Of a stretch of 64,000 nucleotides of DNA, positions 50,134 through 59,452 are shown piece after piece. The first letter of the stretch is position 1. The number at the start of each line of letters is the position of its first letter. This stretch comes from Ignavibacteriota bacterium (GTDB lineage Bacteria; Bacteroidota; Ignavibacteria; Kapaibacteriales; UBA2268). The stretch covers positions 1 through 64,000 of the forward strand of contig JAGQWJ010000009.1 in the NCBI GenBank assembly GCA_020437395.1. The letters are read 5' to 3'. The notes beneath the pieces are model-generated. The model saw only the letters and a program-made list of their open reading frames with translations. It did not search any database and had not been told where the DNA came from. A program made the position numbers and the translations under genes.

Positions 50134-52185
50134 ATGAACGGAACAGACAATAAGAACAATAATAGGACACCTAATCACAACAAGGATGATCAAAGTGGAA
50201 AAATGAGCAAAAACATGATGTTTTGGCTTTTTATTTCTTTGGGTGTGATTTCACTTTTACTATTTTTTCAAGATGGAAATAAAAGTGATGCTAGAGTATC
50301 CTATTCCCAATATAAAGAATTTTTAGATAAAGGATGGATATCAGAGGCAACCATAATTAAAACTCAGATGAATGATTTTGAATTTTATGGTAAGCTTAAC
50401 AGACCTGCAACAATAAAAGTTGATAATAAAAAGAAAGAGATTAGAACTTTTGTTACGAAACTTGGAGTACTTGATACAGAAACCGAAATGCTTTGGGAGT
50501 CAAAAGGGATAGAGCTAAAGTACGAACAAGGTGACGATTTTTTCTGGAGTACAATTATAACATTGCTACCTTTAGTCTTGTTATTTGTGCTTATGATTTT
50601 CTTATTCAGAAGAATGCAGGGCGGAAGTGGAGGCCAAAGAGGATTATTCAATTTTGGTAAAGCAAGAATTAAATTATTAGATGAAAGTCTAGTAAAAGTT
50701 ACATTCAAAGATGTTGCTGGAGTGGATGAAGCTAAATACGAGTTAGAAGAAGTAATAGAATTTCTAAAAGAACCATCAAAATTTAAAAAATTAGGTGGTA
50801 AAATACCAAAAGGAGTATTGTTGCTTGGTTCACCTGGTACAGGTAAAACTTTGTTAGCAAGAGCAGTGGCTGGAGAAGCAGGAGTTCCATTTTTCTCTAT
50901 GTCGGGTGCAGACTTTGTTGAAATGTTTGTTGGAGTTGGCGCAAGTAGAGTACGTGATTTATTTGAACAAGCAAAGAAAAGTAGTCCATGTTTAGTATTT
51001 ATTGACGAGATAGACGCTGTCGGAAGACAGAGAGGAGCAGGACTAGGTGGAGGGCATGATGAGAGGGAACAAACTTTGAATCAACTCCTAGTTGAAATGG
51101 ATGGTTTTGAGCAGAATAGTGGTATAATAATAATAGCTGCAACAAATAGACCTGATGTACTAGATCCGGCGTTGCTAAGACCGGGAAGGTTTGACCGTCA
51201 AGTAGTTGTTGATAAGCCAGATGTTGTAGGAAGAGAGGGTATATTTGAAGTTCACACAAAAAATATTCCGTTATCTGAAGATGTGGATTTGAAGATTCTT
51301 GCACGAGGTACACCAGGACTGTCAGGTGCCGATATAGCAAATGTAATAAATGAAGCTGCATTATTTGCTGCGAGAAGAAATAGTGATAAAGTCACTATGT
51401 ATGATTTTGAAAATGCGAAAGATAAAATATTAATGGGTATCGAAAGAAAGAGCTTAGTTATTTCAGATAAGGAAAAAGAAATGACGGCTTATCACGAAAT
51501 GGGGCATGTTCTAATTGGCAAATTAGTTCCCAAAAGTGATCCTGTTCATAAAGTAACAATAATACCACGCGGACGAGCATTAGGTGTTACTGCATCACTC
51601 CCAGAAGAAGATCTTCATTCTTATTCAAAAGAATATATAGAAGCGAAGATTGTAATGTTGATGGGGGGTAGGGCTGCAGAAAAATTAGTATTTGGAAATA
51701 CAACTTCTGGAGCTTCTAATGATATCAAAAGAGCTACTGATTTAGCAAGACGTATGGTATGTGATTGGGGGATGTCTGAAGTAATTGGTCCAATTAACTA
51801 CTCAACTAGTGAAGATGAATTATTTCTAGGAAGAGAAATAGCACATCAAAAAGAATTTTCTGAAAGTACTCAAGAGAAAATTGATTCGGAAGTGAAGAGT
51901 ATTTTGTTTGGAGCAAATGCAAAAGCTGAAGAAATACTCGAAGAGAATATCGAATTGCTTCATAAAACTTCTAAAATTCTCTTAGAAAGAGAGACACTTG
52001 ATGCAATAGAAATTGAGATGTTAATGAAAGGTGAGGAACTACCTCCAATAAATTTAAGTAAATTGAACGCAATCAAGTCAATGAAAATTAAAAACAATCA
52101 GAATGTTACTAATGATGACGAAAAAGTAACTATAAACTCTGACAATAATACAGATGATGTTTCTTCTGAAAACAAGAATAATTAA
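50134..52185 (+). CDS. ftsH: ATP-dependent zinc metalloprotease FtsH
   Basis: Membrane AAA+ protease that degrades misfolded membrane proteins and regulators. 683 residues: two membrane segments (about 30-50 and 135-160) with a small periplasmic domain, AAA domain with [20 protein letters not shown] (Walker A), pore loop [28 protein letters not shown] (Walker B), [20 protein letters not shown] (SRH), then the peptidase domain. The zinc motif reads YHEMGH at 453-458, where nearly all homologues have HEAGH; the two His and Glu are intact so activity is expected. The second zinc ligand Asp is in the ASNDIKRAT segment. Ends with a charged Asn/Asp-rich tail. Confidence 0.97.
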   Translation: MNGTDNKNNNRTPNHNKDDQSGKMSKNMMFWLFISLGVISLLLFFQDGNKSDARVSYSQYKEFLDKGWISEATIIKTQMNDFEFYGKLNRPATIKVDNKKKEIRTFVTKLGVLDTETEMLWESKGIELKYEQGDDFFWSTIITLLPLVLLFVLMIFLFRRMQGGSGGQRGLFNFGKARIKLLDESLVKVTFKDVAGVDEAKYELEEVIEFLKEPSKFKKLGGKIPKGVLLLGSPGTGKTLLARAVAGEAGVPFFSMSGADFVEMFVGVGASRVRDLFEQAKKSSPCLVFIDEIDAVGRQRGAGLGGGHDEREQTLNQLLVEMDGFEQNSGIIIIAATNRPDVLDPALLRPGRFDRQVVVDKPDVVGREGIFEVHTKNIPLSEDVDLKILARGTPGLSGADIANVINEAALFAARRNSDKVTMYDFENAKDKILMGIERKSLVISDKEKEMTAYHEMGHVLIGKLVPKSDPVHKVTIIPRGRALGVTASLPEEDLHSYSKEYIEAKIVMLMGGRAAEKLVFGNTTSGASNDIKRATDLARRMVCDWGMSEVIGPINYSTSEDELFLGREIAHQKEFSESTQEKIDSEVKSILFGANAKAEEILEENIELLHKTSKILLERETLDAIEIEMLMKGEELPPINLSKLNAIKSMKIKNNQNVTNDDEKVTINSDNNTDDVSSENKNN

Positions 52186-52206
52186 CCTATAAATTTGGTG
52201 TAATAT

Positions 52207-53715
52207 ATGACAGACTCAATGAATGAAAATAGAAATACTGATACAAATTCTGATAATTCGGATTTCAATCAAAATGCTGAAAATATCGAAAATGATGTGA
52301 ATAAGGATAAAGAAATAACTCAAGAATCAAACACAAATTTGGATAAACCCGAAACGGAACATATCGAACTGCAAGTCAACGAAGAAGCATTAAGAGAACA
52401 GACTCAGCAATTTGAATCTTTAATGAAGGAAGTTGACTCCTTAAATACAGAACTTAGCTCTATGGATGCTATAAAGCACGAAAGAAAGCTAATGGCTGAA
52501 CTTAAGGAAAAAATATTGTCATTGTTTTTAATTCCCAAATCAGATAGAGATAATTATATTGAAAAAATTCAAGAAAAATTTGAATTACTAAAAGTAACGA
52601 CTGAAAAACTAAAAGAAGAAAAGAACGCTAAATTAGACGAAAATTTAAAGATAATAGAGCCAAAAATCCATGAGGTTCTCAAAGAAGCAGAAAGTCCGGA
52701 GAATTTCACTGAGATTAGAAAAAAGTTAATTGATTTGCAGGCAGAAATTAAAGATTTTGAACTTCACCGAGATAGAAAAGATGATTTCTTTAGTCTTGTT
52801 CAAAAAGCCTTTGAATCATTGAATGAGAAACAAGATGCCGAAAGAGAAAAATATGAGATGGAAATATCAGAGAACTATTTGAATATAAAACCAGTAGTTG
52901 CTGAATCTATTAAGTTTGCTATTCAAACTGATAATTACAATAAGGCAAGAGAAAAGCTTATTGAATGTCAAAATGAACTAAAGAAATTGAAACTTAAGAA
53001 AGACCATCTTGATGAATTATTTGGTTTAATTAGAAAAGCGTTTGAGAATGTTAACGCGAAACAAGATGCTGAAAGAGAAGAACAAAAAGAAAAATCTATT
53101 GAGAATTATAATGCTATAAAGCCTTTAGTTTCAGAGGCAATAGTATTCGCAGATACAACCGACGACTATGAATCAGCAAGAAAAAGATTGATTGATACTC
53201 AGAAAGCGATTAAAGAAAAAACTCTTACTCGAAACCAAAGAGATGAACTTTATGGTGCAATCAGAGAAGTTTTTAACAGACTAAACGAAAAACAAGATGC
53301 TAACAGAGAGGAATTTCTCGAAGAATGTAATCAGAATTATGCCAAACTGGAAATCGCTGTGAACGAAGCTTGTGCTTATATTGACTTTACTAATAATCTA
53401 AATGATATAAGAGAAGGATTAATAGCAGTTCAGGATGAAGTAAAAATAGTAAAATTGACTAGATCACAAAGAAATGAACTTTTCAAGCGAATTAGAGTTG
53501 GGTTTAGTCAATTTGATGAAAAAAGAAATTCTTTTATCAAAAGTAGAAAAAAACAAAAAGAATCAGAGACTGAAGAAATACAATCAAATACAAAAGAAGA
53601 AACGACTAAGAGTGATGAAGTTTCCAATAGTGTTAGAATTCAAAAGGAAATAGAAGAAACCCAAGCAAAAATTGAAAATATAGATAATGAGCTCAATAAA
53701 TTAGATGAAAAGTAA
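52207..53715 (+). CDS. DUF349-like protein with tandem 76-77-residue repeats
   Basis: A 502-residue, highly charged soluble protein. After an acidic, Asn-rich N-terminus (1-60) and a helical segment, the repeat core AF-x-x-(L/V)N-x-KQDA(E/N)RE recurs near residues 202, 279 and 355, with weaker copies near 125 and 433, so the period is 76-77 residues. Each unit also has a R-x-K/R-L-I-x-x-Q segment about 27 residues before (KKLIDLQ, EKLIECQ, KRLIDTQ, EGLIAVQ). This order and length match DUF349 repeats, but the characteristic Trp residues of that family are missing. The end is coiled-coil (IQKEIEETQAKIENIDNELN). No function known; it follows ftsH by 22 bases. Confidence 0.7.
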   Translation: MTDSMNENRNTDTNSDNSDFNQNAENIENDVNKDKEITQESNTNLDKPETEHIELQVNEEALREQTQQFESLMKEVDSLNTELSSMDAIKHERKLMAELKEKILSLFLIPKSDRDNYIEKIQEKFELLKVTTEKLKEEKNAKLDENLKIIEPKIHEVLKEAESPENFTEIRKKLIDLQAEIKDFELHRDRKDDFFSLVQKAFESLNEKQDAEREKYEMEISENYLNIKPVVAESIKFAIQTDNYNKAREKLIECQNELKKLKLKKDHLDELFGLIRKAFENVNAKQDAEREEQKEKSIENYNAIKPLVSEAIVFADTTDDYESARKRLIDTQKAIKEKTLTRNQRDELYGAIREVFNRLNEKQDANREEFLEECNQNYAKLEIAVNEACAYIDFTNNLNDIREGLIAVQDEVKIVKLTRSQRNELFKRIRVGFSQFDEKRNSFIKSRKKQKESETEEIQSNTKEETTKSDEVSNSVRIQKEIEETQAKIENIDNELNKLDEK

Positions 53716-53764
53716 AACAATTTTGTAATTTTAAGATATTGTAAGTGTGATTTGCTTTTTTTAA

Positions 53765-55966
53765 TTGAGTGAAAATTTGCTAATTATTAGATATTTATTA
53801 TTGACTGCTGTATTTCTACCATTTATTTTGAATGCTGAAGTAGAAGAAAACTATCCTGTGCTTCTTGATAAAAATCAATCTATTCCTGGTGTGATTTATA
53901 ATCTATCGGGAGATAGATTTATATCAGTTAAGAATAATTGGCTTGATAAAACAACTACTCTTTCAATATTTAATAGTAACTTAGATAAAAGATCTCTAAT
54001 TTTAAATAAAACAGAAATTAGAGATTTGTATTCTGAGGATTCATTTAATGTTGCAATTGCAGCTTCTAATAATAGGGCATTTCTTACAATATTCTATCCT
54101 GATTTCTCCGTTAAAAAAATACATTTGTTAGATACTAATATTGGATTGAATGATAAATTTAAAATTTTATATTCAAAATCAAATAAATTTATTATCAGTA
54201 GGAATAACGTCCTTTTTTATTTTGATACAAAAAGCAAAATAAAACAAACTATTAGCACAAAATATGTAGAGAATAGTTTCATAATGTTAGAAAGTAACGA
54301 ATTCTACTATTTACGTGCTTCTGATAATGTAACCTACCTAATTGAGAATATTAATCATAAGTATGAAAAGGAATTATTAAGAGTAGAACCTGCAAACTCA
54401 TATACTACGTCAATAATAAACAACAAGATAGTAATCGAATGTCATTACGAAAAAAATTCCCACATATTTATTTACTCGAGAAAGCTAAAACTACTCAATG
54501 AATTTTGGGTAGATGTTGAGAGCAATAATTATTTAATAGAAGAAACAGAAAACAATAAACTTGGGCTTTACACTATTGATTATTCGGATAATCAATATAT
54601 TGTAAAGTTGAGTGATTTTAAAGATGAAGTCCTAAGGCAATTCGACTTGCCAAGCTATATTACATCTCCCTTAGGTATATTCTATAATCGAGATAATATT
54701 ACGGTTTTATTTCAAAATGCAATTTATAATTTTGACCTTAAACTTAATGTAAATTTCTACAAACCAATATCGATAACTACAAATGAATTGAATTCAAATA
54801 TAAGTGTGTTAGATAATGAAAAGTATTTTGCTTATTCAACTACAAACACACACATCTTTTCTAAGCAAAAGAATACATTCTGGCAGATTTATTCTTATTA
54901 CAACAGTTTCATTAACTACATCGTACCTTTGAGTTTATTTATTGTAATAATAATTATTTACTATTTATACTTAAAGAAAAAAGAATTAAATGAAACATTA
55001 CTCGAGCTTTCAGATAATGATTTTATTTTCGTTTTCAATAAAAAGGGTGATTTAGTAAATTTGAACAAAACAGCAATGAATTTGATTGAGATTGATTCTT
55101 CTGTGCCCTTGGGTAGATTTTATAAGTATTATTGTATCAGTGAACATACGAAAGAGCTTTTTGAAATTTTTCTTAAAATGAGAGAATTGAAAGAAAATTT
55201 CCAACAAAAAATACATATTTTTCAGAATAATGAGTTACACGAATATATTTGCAATGCTGTAACTAAAAGAAGGTCAACAGGTTCAATAGTGGGTTATCTG
55301 TTATCAGGCACGGATATAACAGAAGAGCTAAGACAGCAAAAGCTGAATAATTTTGCTCAATTAGCTCATGATATGCAAACAAATCTGAGTACTTTGAAAC
55401 TAAACGCTGAAGAGTTAGAAACACAGAATGAGGATTCTGCCTTAAAGAAACTCAAGATAATAAAGCAAATAAATATCTTAAATCAGAAAGTAAGAGATAT
55501 TGTTACAGTTGGAAGAAGTTCAAATGTCCACAAAGCAAAACATAATGCTAAAGATTTGATTTCTGATGTAATTGAAGAATTTGATTTAGAAATGTTTCCT
55601 AATATTACGTTTATAGACGAAGGAAATAGTTTTGAGCTTTATGTTGATAAACAAAAGCTCTCAAGGGCAATAAGAAATGCCACAGAGAATAGTTTAAAAT
55701 CAATGAATGATAGAATTGATGGAAAGTTAATATTGCGTTCTTATAAGAATTCTAAGTATGCATATTTCGAAGTAGAAGATAACGGAAGAGGTATGAGTAA
55801 GGAAGTGAAAGAAAATATGCTCAAACCATATTTTACCTCCGCTGGCGGAACTGGATTAGGTACTATGATAATGCGTAATGCTATAGAGCAACACGGTGGT
55901 GAGATAATAGTTGAATCCGAAGAGGGGAAAGGAACAAAAATTAGTTTCAAAATTCCTCTAACTTAG
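53765..55966 (+). CDS. Membrane sensor histidine kinase with PAS domain
   Basis: A 733-residue kinase. The N-terminus is a signal or membrane anchor (LLIIRYLLLTAVFLPFILNA), followed by about 350 extracytoplasmic residues made of beta strands, propeller-like. One membrane segment lies at about 380-400 (IVPLSLFIVIIIIYYLYL). Then come PAS (about 410-520, FIFVFNKKGDLVNLN, LLSGTDITEE), the H-box FAQLAHDMQTNLSTLKLN with the phospho-His near 535, and the ATPase domain with N-box (RAIRNATENSLKSM), DNGRGMS and GGTGLGTMIMRN. Only TTG starts cover the signal, at 53765 or 53777. No response regulator adjoins it; the target is unknown. Confidence 0.9.
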   Translation: MSENLLIIRYLLLTAVFLPFILNAEVEENYPVLLDKNQSIPGVIYNLSGDRFISVKNNWLDKTTTLSIFNSNLDKRSLILNKTEIRDLYSEDSFNVAIAASNNRAFLTIFYPDFSVKKIHLLDTNIGLNDKFKILYSKSNKFIISRNNVLFYFDTKSKIKQTISTKYVENSFIMLESNEFYYLRASDNVTYLIENINHKYEKELLRVEPANSYTTSIINNKIVIECHYEKNSHIFIYSRKLKLLNEFWVDVESNNYLIEETENNKLGLYTIDYSDNQYIVKLSDFKDEVLRQFDLPSYITSPLGIFYNRDNITVLFQNAIYNFDLKLNVNFYKPISITTNELNSNISVLDNEKYFAYSTTNTHIFSKQKNTFWQIYSYYNSFINYIVPLSLFIVIIIIYYLYLKKKELNETLLELSDNDFIFVFNKKGDLVNLNKTAMNLIEIDSSVPLGRFYKYYCISEHTKELFEIFLKMRELKENFQQKIHIFQNNELHEYICNAVTKRRSTGSIVGYLLSGTDITEELRQQKLNNFAQLAHDMQTNLSTLKLNAEELETQNEDSALKKLKIIKQINILNQKVRDIVTVGRSSNVHKAKHNAKDLISDVIEEFDLEMFPNITFIDEGNSFELYVDKQKLSRAIRNATENSLKSMNDRIDGKLILRSYKNSKYAYFEVEDNGRGMSKEVKENMLKPYFTSAGGTGLGTMIMRNAIEQHGGEIIVESEEGKGTKISFKIPLT

Positions 55967-56703
55967 AGTTTTAGCTTTTTGAAAATACTCTCTGGTATTG
56001 ATTTAATTATTCCCATAATTATTTTCCAATATCCTGGTACATACATTACATCACGACCGATTTTTATACCTTTATAAATCTCTTTACCAACTCTTGATGG
56101 GCTAGCAAATAAAAGTCCTTTTTTGAAATCTTTAGTCATAGGAGTATCTACCATTCCCGGTTTAATTGTAATTACTTTTATTCCCTTTTCAAACAATCGA
56201 TTTCTTAAGCCCTCTAGATATTTAGTTACTCCACCCTTTGCTGAACCATATATAAAATTACTTTGTCTTCCTCTTTCGCCAGCAACAGATGAGATTACAG
56301 CAATTGTTCCTTTACCTTTTTTCTCAAAATAGTCCGATGCAACTGTACAAAGAGATATTATACTTGTGCAGTTTATGTTAAATTCTTCTATTACTTTCAT
56401 CTGATTATTTCGAATATCTTCATTAACTGGTAAAGTCCCATGAGCTATGAATATTAAATCCAGTTGCCCTATGCTATTATCTGCCTTATCAACAGTAGCA
56501 GGGTGTTTTTCCCAATCAAGTGCATTGCAAGTTTCTAATTCTACTTTATTCGCACCTCTTGCCAATAAATCTTTACTAACGATTCCTAGTTTATCTATAT
56601 CTCTACCAACTAAATAGAAATTAGCACTCTCTTTTGCGAAATGTTTTATTGTTTCTTCTGCAATCTTACTTGTTGCTCCAAATACATATATATTTCTTAT
56701 CAT
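55963..56703 (-). CDS. SDR family ketoreductase, DprE2-like
   Basis: A 246-residue short-chain dehydrogenase with an NAD(P) motif IYVFGATSKIAEETIKHFA, NTS-like IAHGTLP, an active site with SSVAGERGRQSNFIYGSAKGG (Ser, Tyr-x-x-x-Lys) and the downstream IKPGMVDTPMT. By order it follows a DprE1-like oxidase (four-base overlap) and a UbiA-type transferase, so it probably is the reductase that turns the 2-keto intermediate of polyprenyl-phospho-ribose into polyprenyl-phospho-arabinose. The family alone would not tell this; context does. The end overlaps the convergent kinase gene by four bases. Confidence 0.85.
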   Translation of the reverse strand: MIRNIYVFGATSKIAEETIKHFAKESANFYLVGRDIDKLGIVSKDLLARGANKVELETCNALDWEKHPATVDKADNSIGQLDLIFIAHGTLPVNEDIRNNQMKVIEEFNINCTSIISLCTVASDYFEKKGKGTIAVISSVAGERGRQSNFIYGSAKGGVTKYLEGLRNRLFEKGIKVITIKPGMVDTPMTKDFKKGLLFASPSRVGKEIYKGIKIGRDVMYVPGYWKIIMGIIKSIPESIFKKLKL

Positions 56704-58007
56704 TTTATTCTTCTGTAAAAGCTTGATGAAAAGTTTGAATCCTTATAGCTCTGGAATTCTCCAAAATTAGGATAAAATTGATGAAAATGTTCTCTACTCA
56801 TTCTTGCATCTTTACCAGGATATAATCGCCCATTATTTTTTGATACTAATTTATCTATTTTATTAAGAAGTTCAAGAGTCTTATTACCCTCCATTCTATA
56901 ATCAATAGCTAATGTTATCCCTTTTTTAGGAAAAGAAAGCATTCCTGGAGATTTAGCATCACCAAAAGATTTAAGTACTGTTAGAAATGAAGACATTCCG
57001 GAATTTACTATTATCTCAAATATCTGCTGCATATTTTTCTTACAATTGTCATAAGGGAGGACAAATTGGTGTTGTAAAAATCCATTCTTACCATAAGCTT
57101 TTTCCCAACCATTTATCATATCCAAAGGATAGAAATATGGTTCAAATGGTACAATCTGAGTTGAAATTTTGCTAAGTTGTTTACTATAATAAAGTTTGTT
57201 AAATGTCTTAACAGTAAAGTTATTAATAAATCGTGCTTCGATTGGGAATGGGATTGCACCTTCTTTCATCTCGAATGATTTATTTACTTCTGATTTAGTG
57301 GCGTGCCTACCTCTCATATAGATTCCTCTTCCCATCTTTTTGCCTTTGGTGGTGCAATCTACCCAAGAAACGGTATAGGGGAATAATTTCTCAGACTCTT
57401 CGTTCAAATCAAAAAAAGCATCAAGATTGTCAAATTTGATATTTTCTACATACATAAATGGAGTTTCAATAGGTATTAATCCAAATTCAACTGATTTTAT
57501 TAAGCCAGTTAGTCCTAAACCGCCAATTGTAGCACAAAACAATTCTCTATTTTCATTTTTAGTGCATTTATAAGTGATGTTGTCTGATCTAAGTAATTCA
57601 ATTTCTGTTACATGAGAGCCGAATGTACCAGCTGTATGATGATTTTTACCATGTACATCATTCGCTACTGCACCACCGAGTGTAATGAATTTAGTTCCAG
57701 GAGTAACGGGTAAGAACCACCCTTTGGGCACCACAAACTCTAATATCTTATCTAGCGTAATACCTGCTTCACATTTGATAATTCCATTTTTCTCATCAAA
57801 ATCAATAATGTGATTAAGATTTGTAATATCAAAGATTGTTCCACCTTCATTCAAACAAACATCGCCATAACTCTTTCCCATACCATAGCATAGCGATAAT
57901 GGATTTATTCTTAAATTATCTAAATCAGTTAACCAACCTAGAGTAATTATACTCTGAGGATATAATTTGGGATATTTATTGAATGATAGATAATTTATAT
58001 TATTCAT
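56700..58007 (-). CDS. FAD-linked oxidase, DprE1-like
   Basis: A 435-residue vanillyl-alcohol-oxidase-type flavoprotein, homologous to decaprenyl-phosphoryl-ribose 2'-oxidase. It carries CYGMGKSYGDVCLN (FAD), TPGTKFITLGGAVANDVHGK and then NHHTAGTFGSHV (the His-rich loop that holds FAD in the mycobacterial protein), and LYPGKDARMSREHFHQFYPN at the end, with the catalytic Lys. The position equal to the benzothiazinone-reactive Cys387 of M. tuberculosis is Ala here (LAIDY), so that covalent inhibition would not be expected. It overlaps DprE2 by four bases and the UbiA gene by one. With both it forms the arabinofuranose-donor pathway. Confidence 0.9.
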   Translation of the reverse strand: MNNINYLSFNKYPKLYPQSIITLGWLTDLDNLRINPLSLCYGMGKSYGDVCLNEGGTIFDITNLNHIIDFDEKNGIIKCEAGITLDKILEFVVPKGWFLPVTPGTKFITLGGAVANDVHGKNHHTAGTFGSHVTEIELLRSDNITYKCTKNENRELFCATIGGLGLTGLIKSVEFGLIPIETPFMYVENIKFDNLDAFFDLNEESEKLFPYTVSWVDCTTKGKKMGRGIYMRGRHATKSEVNKSFEMKEGAIPFPIEARFINNFTVKTFNKLYYSKQLSKISTQIVPFEPYFYPLDMINGWEKAYGKNGFLQHQFVLPYDNCKKNMQQIFEIIVNSGMSSFLTVLKSFGDAKSPGMLSFPKKGITLAIDYRMEGNKTLELLNKIDKLVSKNNGRLYPGKDARMSREHFHQFYPNFGEFQSYKDSNFSSSFYRRIK

Positions 58008-59452
58008 TAAGATGCCAAAAATGCAATTATAAATATAATTAGACCAACAATATAGCTAACCTTATCTTTACCAGTGAAGACAATAGGGTCATCTGTCATA
58101 TTTCCCCTTACGCTCAAATGCCAGATTCTACTTATCCAATATAAAAAGACAGGTGCTATTAACCAAAGTACTAAAGGTTCGGAATAAAGTCCTGTGGCTT
58201 GACTACTATCAATATAAAGCACAAAGACTAGTACTGAAAGAAAACCAGCAGCAGGGCCAATACTGAGCAATAATCCCATATCTTCTATATGATATCCTCG
58301 TCCTACGGCTTTTATTTGTTTGTTCTTTTTCATTACTAATAGTTCAGTGTATCTTTTCAATACAGCTAAGTTCATAAAAAAGAACATTGAAAAAGCTAAA
58401 ATCCACATAGAGAGATAGACATTTGCGGCAAATGCGCCTGCGACTATTCTGCTTGTAAACAAAGTTGCCAGTATTATAATATCTAATATAGGAATTTTTT
58501 TCAAGCTGAATGAATAAGCTGTTGTAATTAGAATATATGCTAATAGTATAAGTTGAAATTTGAAGTTAAGTAATAATGACAGTCCAACTCCTATTATAAA
58601 TAAAATTGGCACTAAGGCAATTCCTATTTGAATAGGTAAATCTCCTGATGCTAGTGGTCTATTCTTTTTACGAGGATGATTTCTATCAGAATCTAAATCC
58701 AATAGATCATTTAAAACATAGACAAAACTAGCTGATATGCTAAATGAGAAGAAGCCAATTAATACATTCGTTAAATCTGTAATGTTATCGATAGTGTGAG
58801 CTAGTACTATCGGTAAGAATAATAAGATATTCTTAACCCATTGATATACTCTTATTTCTTTTAATATGCTTTTAAATAAATTTGATTTATTATAGAATTC
58901 TTTTTCAATATTAAATTTATCTCTTACATCATCTATAAATGAAGATTTATTCGAAACAACAATAGCCGCAGCGGAATCTTTCCAAATATTAAAATCTACT
59001 TTTGCATCACCAGCATAAACATAATTCCCTTTACCAAATTCCTGGTTCAAAATTTTTGCTTTTTTGTTAGACTTTAAGTTATAACCATCTTTTGTAGCAT
59101 ATACTCCATCAAAAAAATTAAGATGCTCAGCCACTTTTTGAGCAATAGATATGTGGCTAGCAGTCGCTAAATAAATTTTTCTACCATTTGATTTTTCACT
59201 GATCGCATAGTCAATTAAACCTTGATTATAGGGTAAATACTTTGCATTAAAATCAATTCTTTTATTTATCTCTTCTTTCAAATTTGGTTTACCTTTTAAT
59301 AACCAAATTGGTACTAATAGTAATAGAAATGGATTGACTTTTGCCATTTGAAATATAGATTCAAACAGTGCATCACTTCGAATTAAAGTACCATCTAAAT
59401 CTAAACATAATGCAGTATTTTTGAAGTCTTTATTTTTATTAGTTTTTTGCAA
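58007..59452 (-). CDS. HAD phosphatase-UbiA prenyltransferase fusion (DPPR synthase-like)
   Basis: A 481-residue two-domain protein. Residues 14-190 are HAD-type (LCLDLDGTLIRSDALFES, LATASHIS, YVYAGDAKVDFNIW); 205-480 form a UbiA-type membrane domain with NDLLDLDSDRNHPRKKNRPL and YSFSLKKIPILDI. The UbiA domain resembles mycobacterial Rv3806c, which joins phosphoribose from PRPP to polyprenyl phosphate. The HAD domain can supply the following dephosphorylation, so the fusion may do both steps. Followed (one base overlap) by dprE1 and dprE2, which finish arabinose formation. Other UbiA substrates are possible, but the neighbours make this the best reading. Confidence 0.87.
   Translation of the reverse strand: MQKTNKNKDFKNTALCLDLDGTLIRSDALFESIFQMAKVNPFLLLLVPIWLLKGKPNLKEEINKRIDFNAKYLPYNQGLIDYAISEKSNGRKIYLATASHISIAQKVAEHLNFFDGVYATKDGYNLKSNKKAKILNQEFGKGNYVYAGDAKVDFNIWKDSAAAIVVSNKSSFIDDVRDKFNIEKEFYNKSNLFKSILKEIRVYQWVKNILLFLPIVLAHTIDNITDLTNVLIGFFSFSISASFVYVLNDLLDLDSDRNHPRKKNRPLASGDLPIQIGIALVPILFIIGVGLSLLLNFKFQLILLAYILITTAYSFSLKKIPILDIIILATLFTSRIVAGAFAANVYLSMWILAFSMFFFMNLAVLKRYTELLVMKKNKQIKAVGRGYHIEDMGLLLSIGPAAGFLSVLVFVLYIDSSQATGLYSEPLVLWLIAPVFLYWISRIWHLSVRGNMTDDPIVFTGKDKVSYIVGLIIFIIAFLAS

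Noticed and set aside
50999-51361. Minus-strand frame of 120 codons within ftsH
   Set aside because: A Leu/His-rich shadow of the AAA domain without any family pattern.
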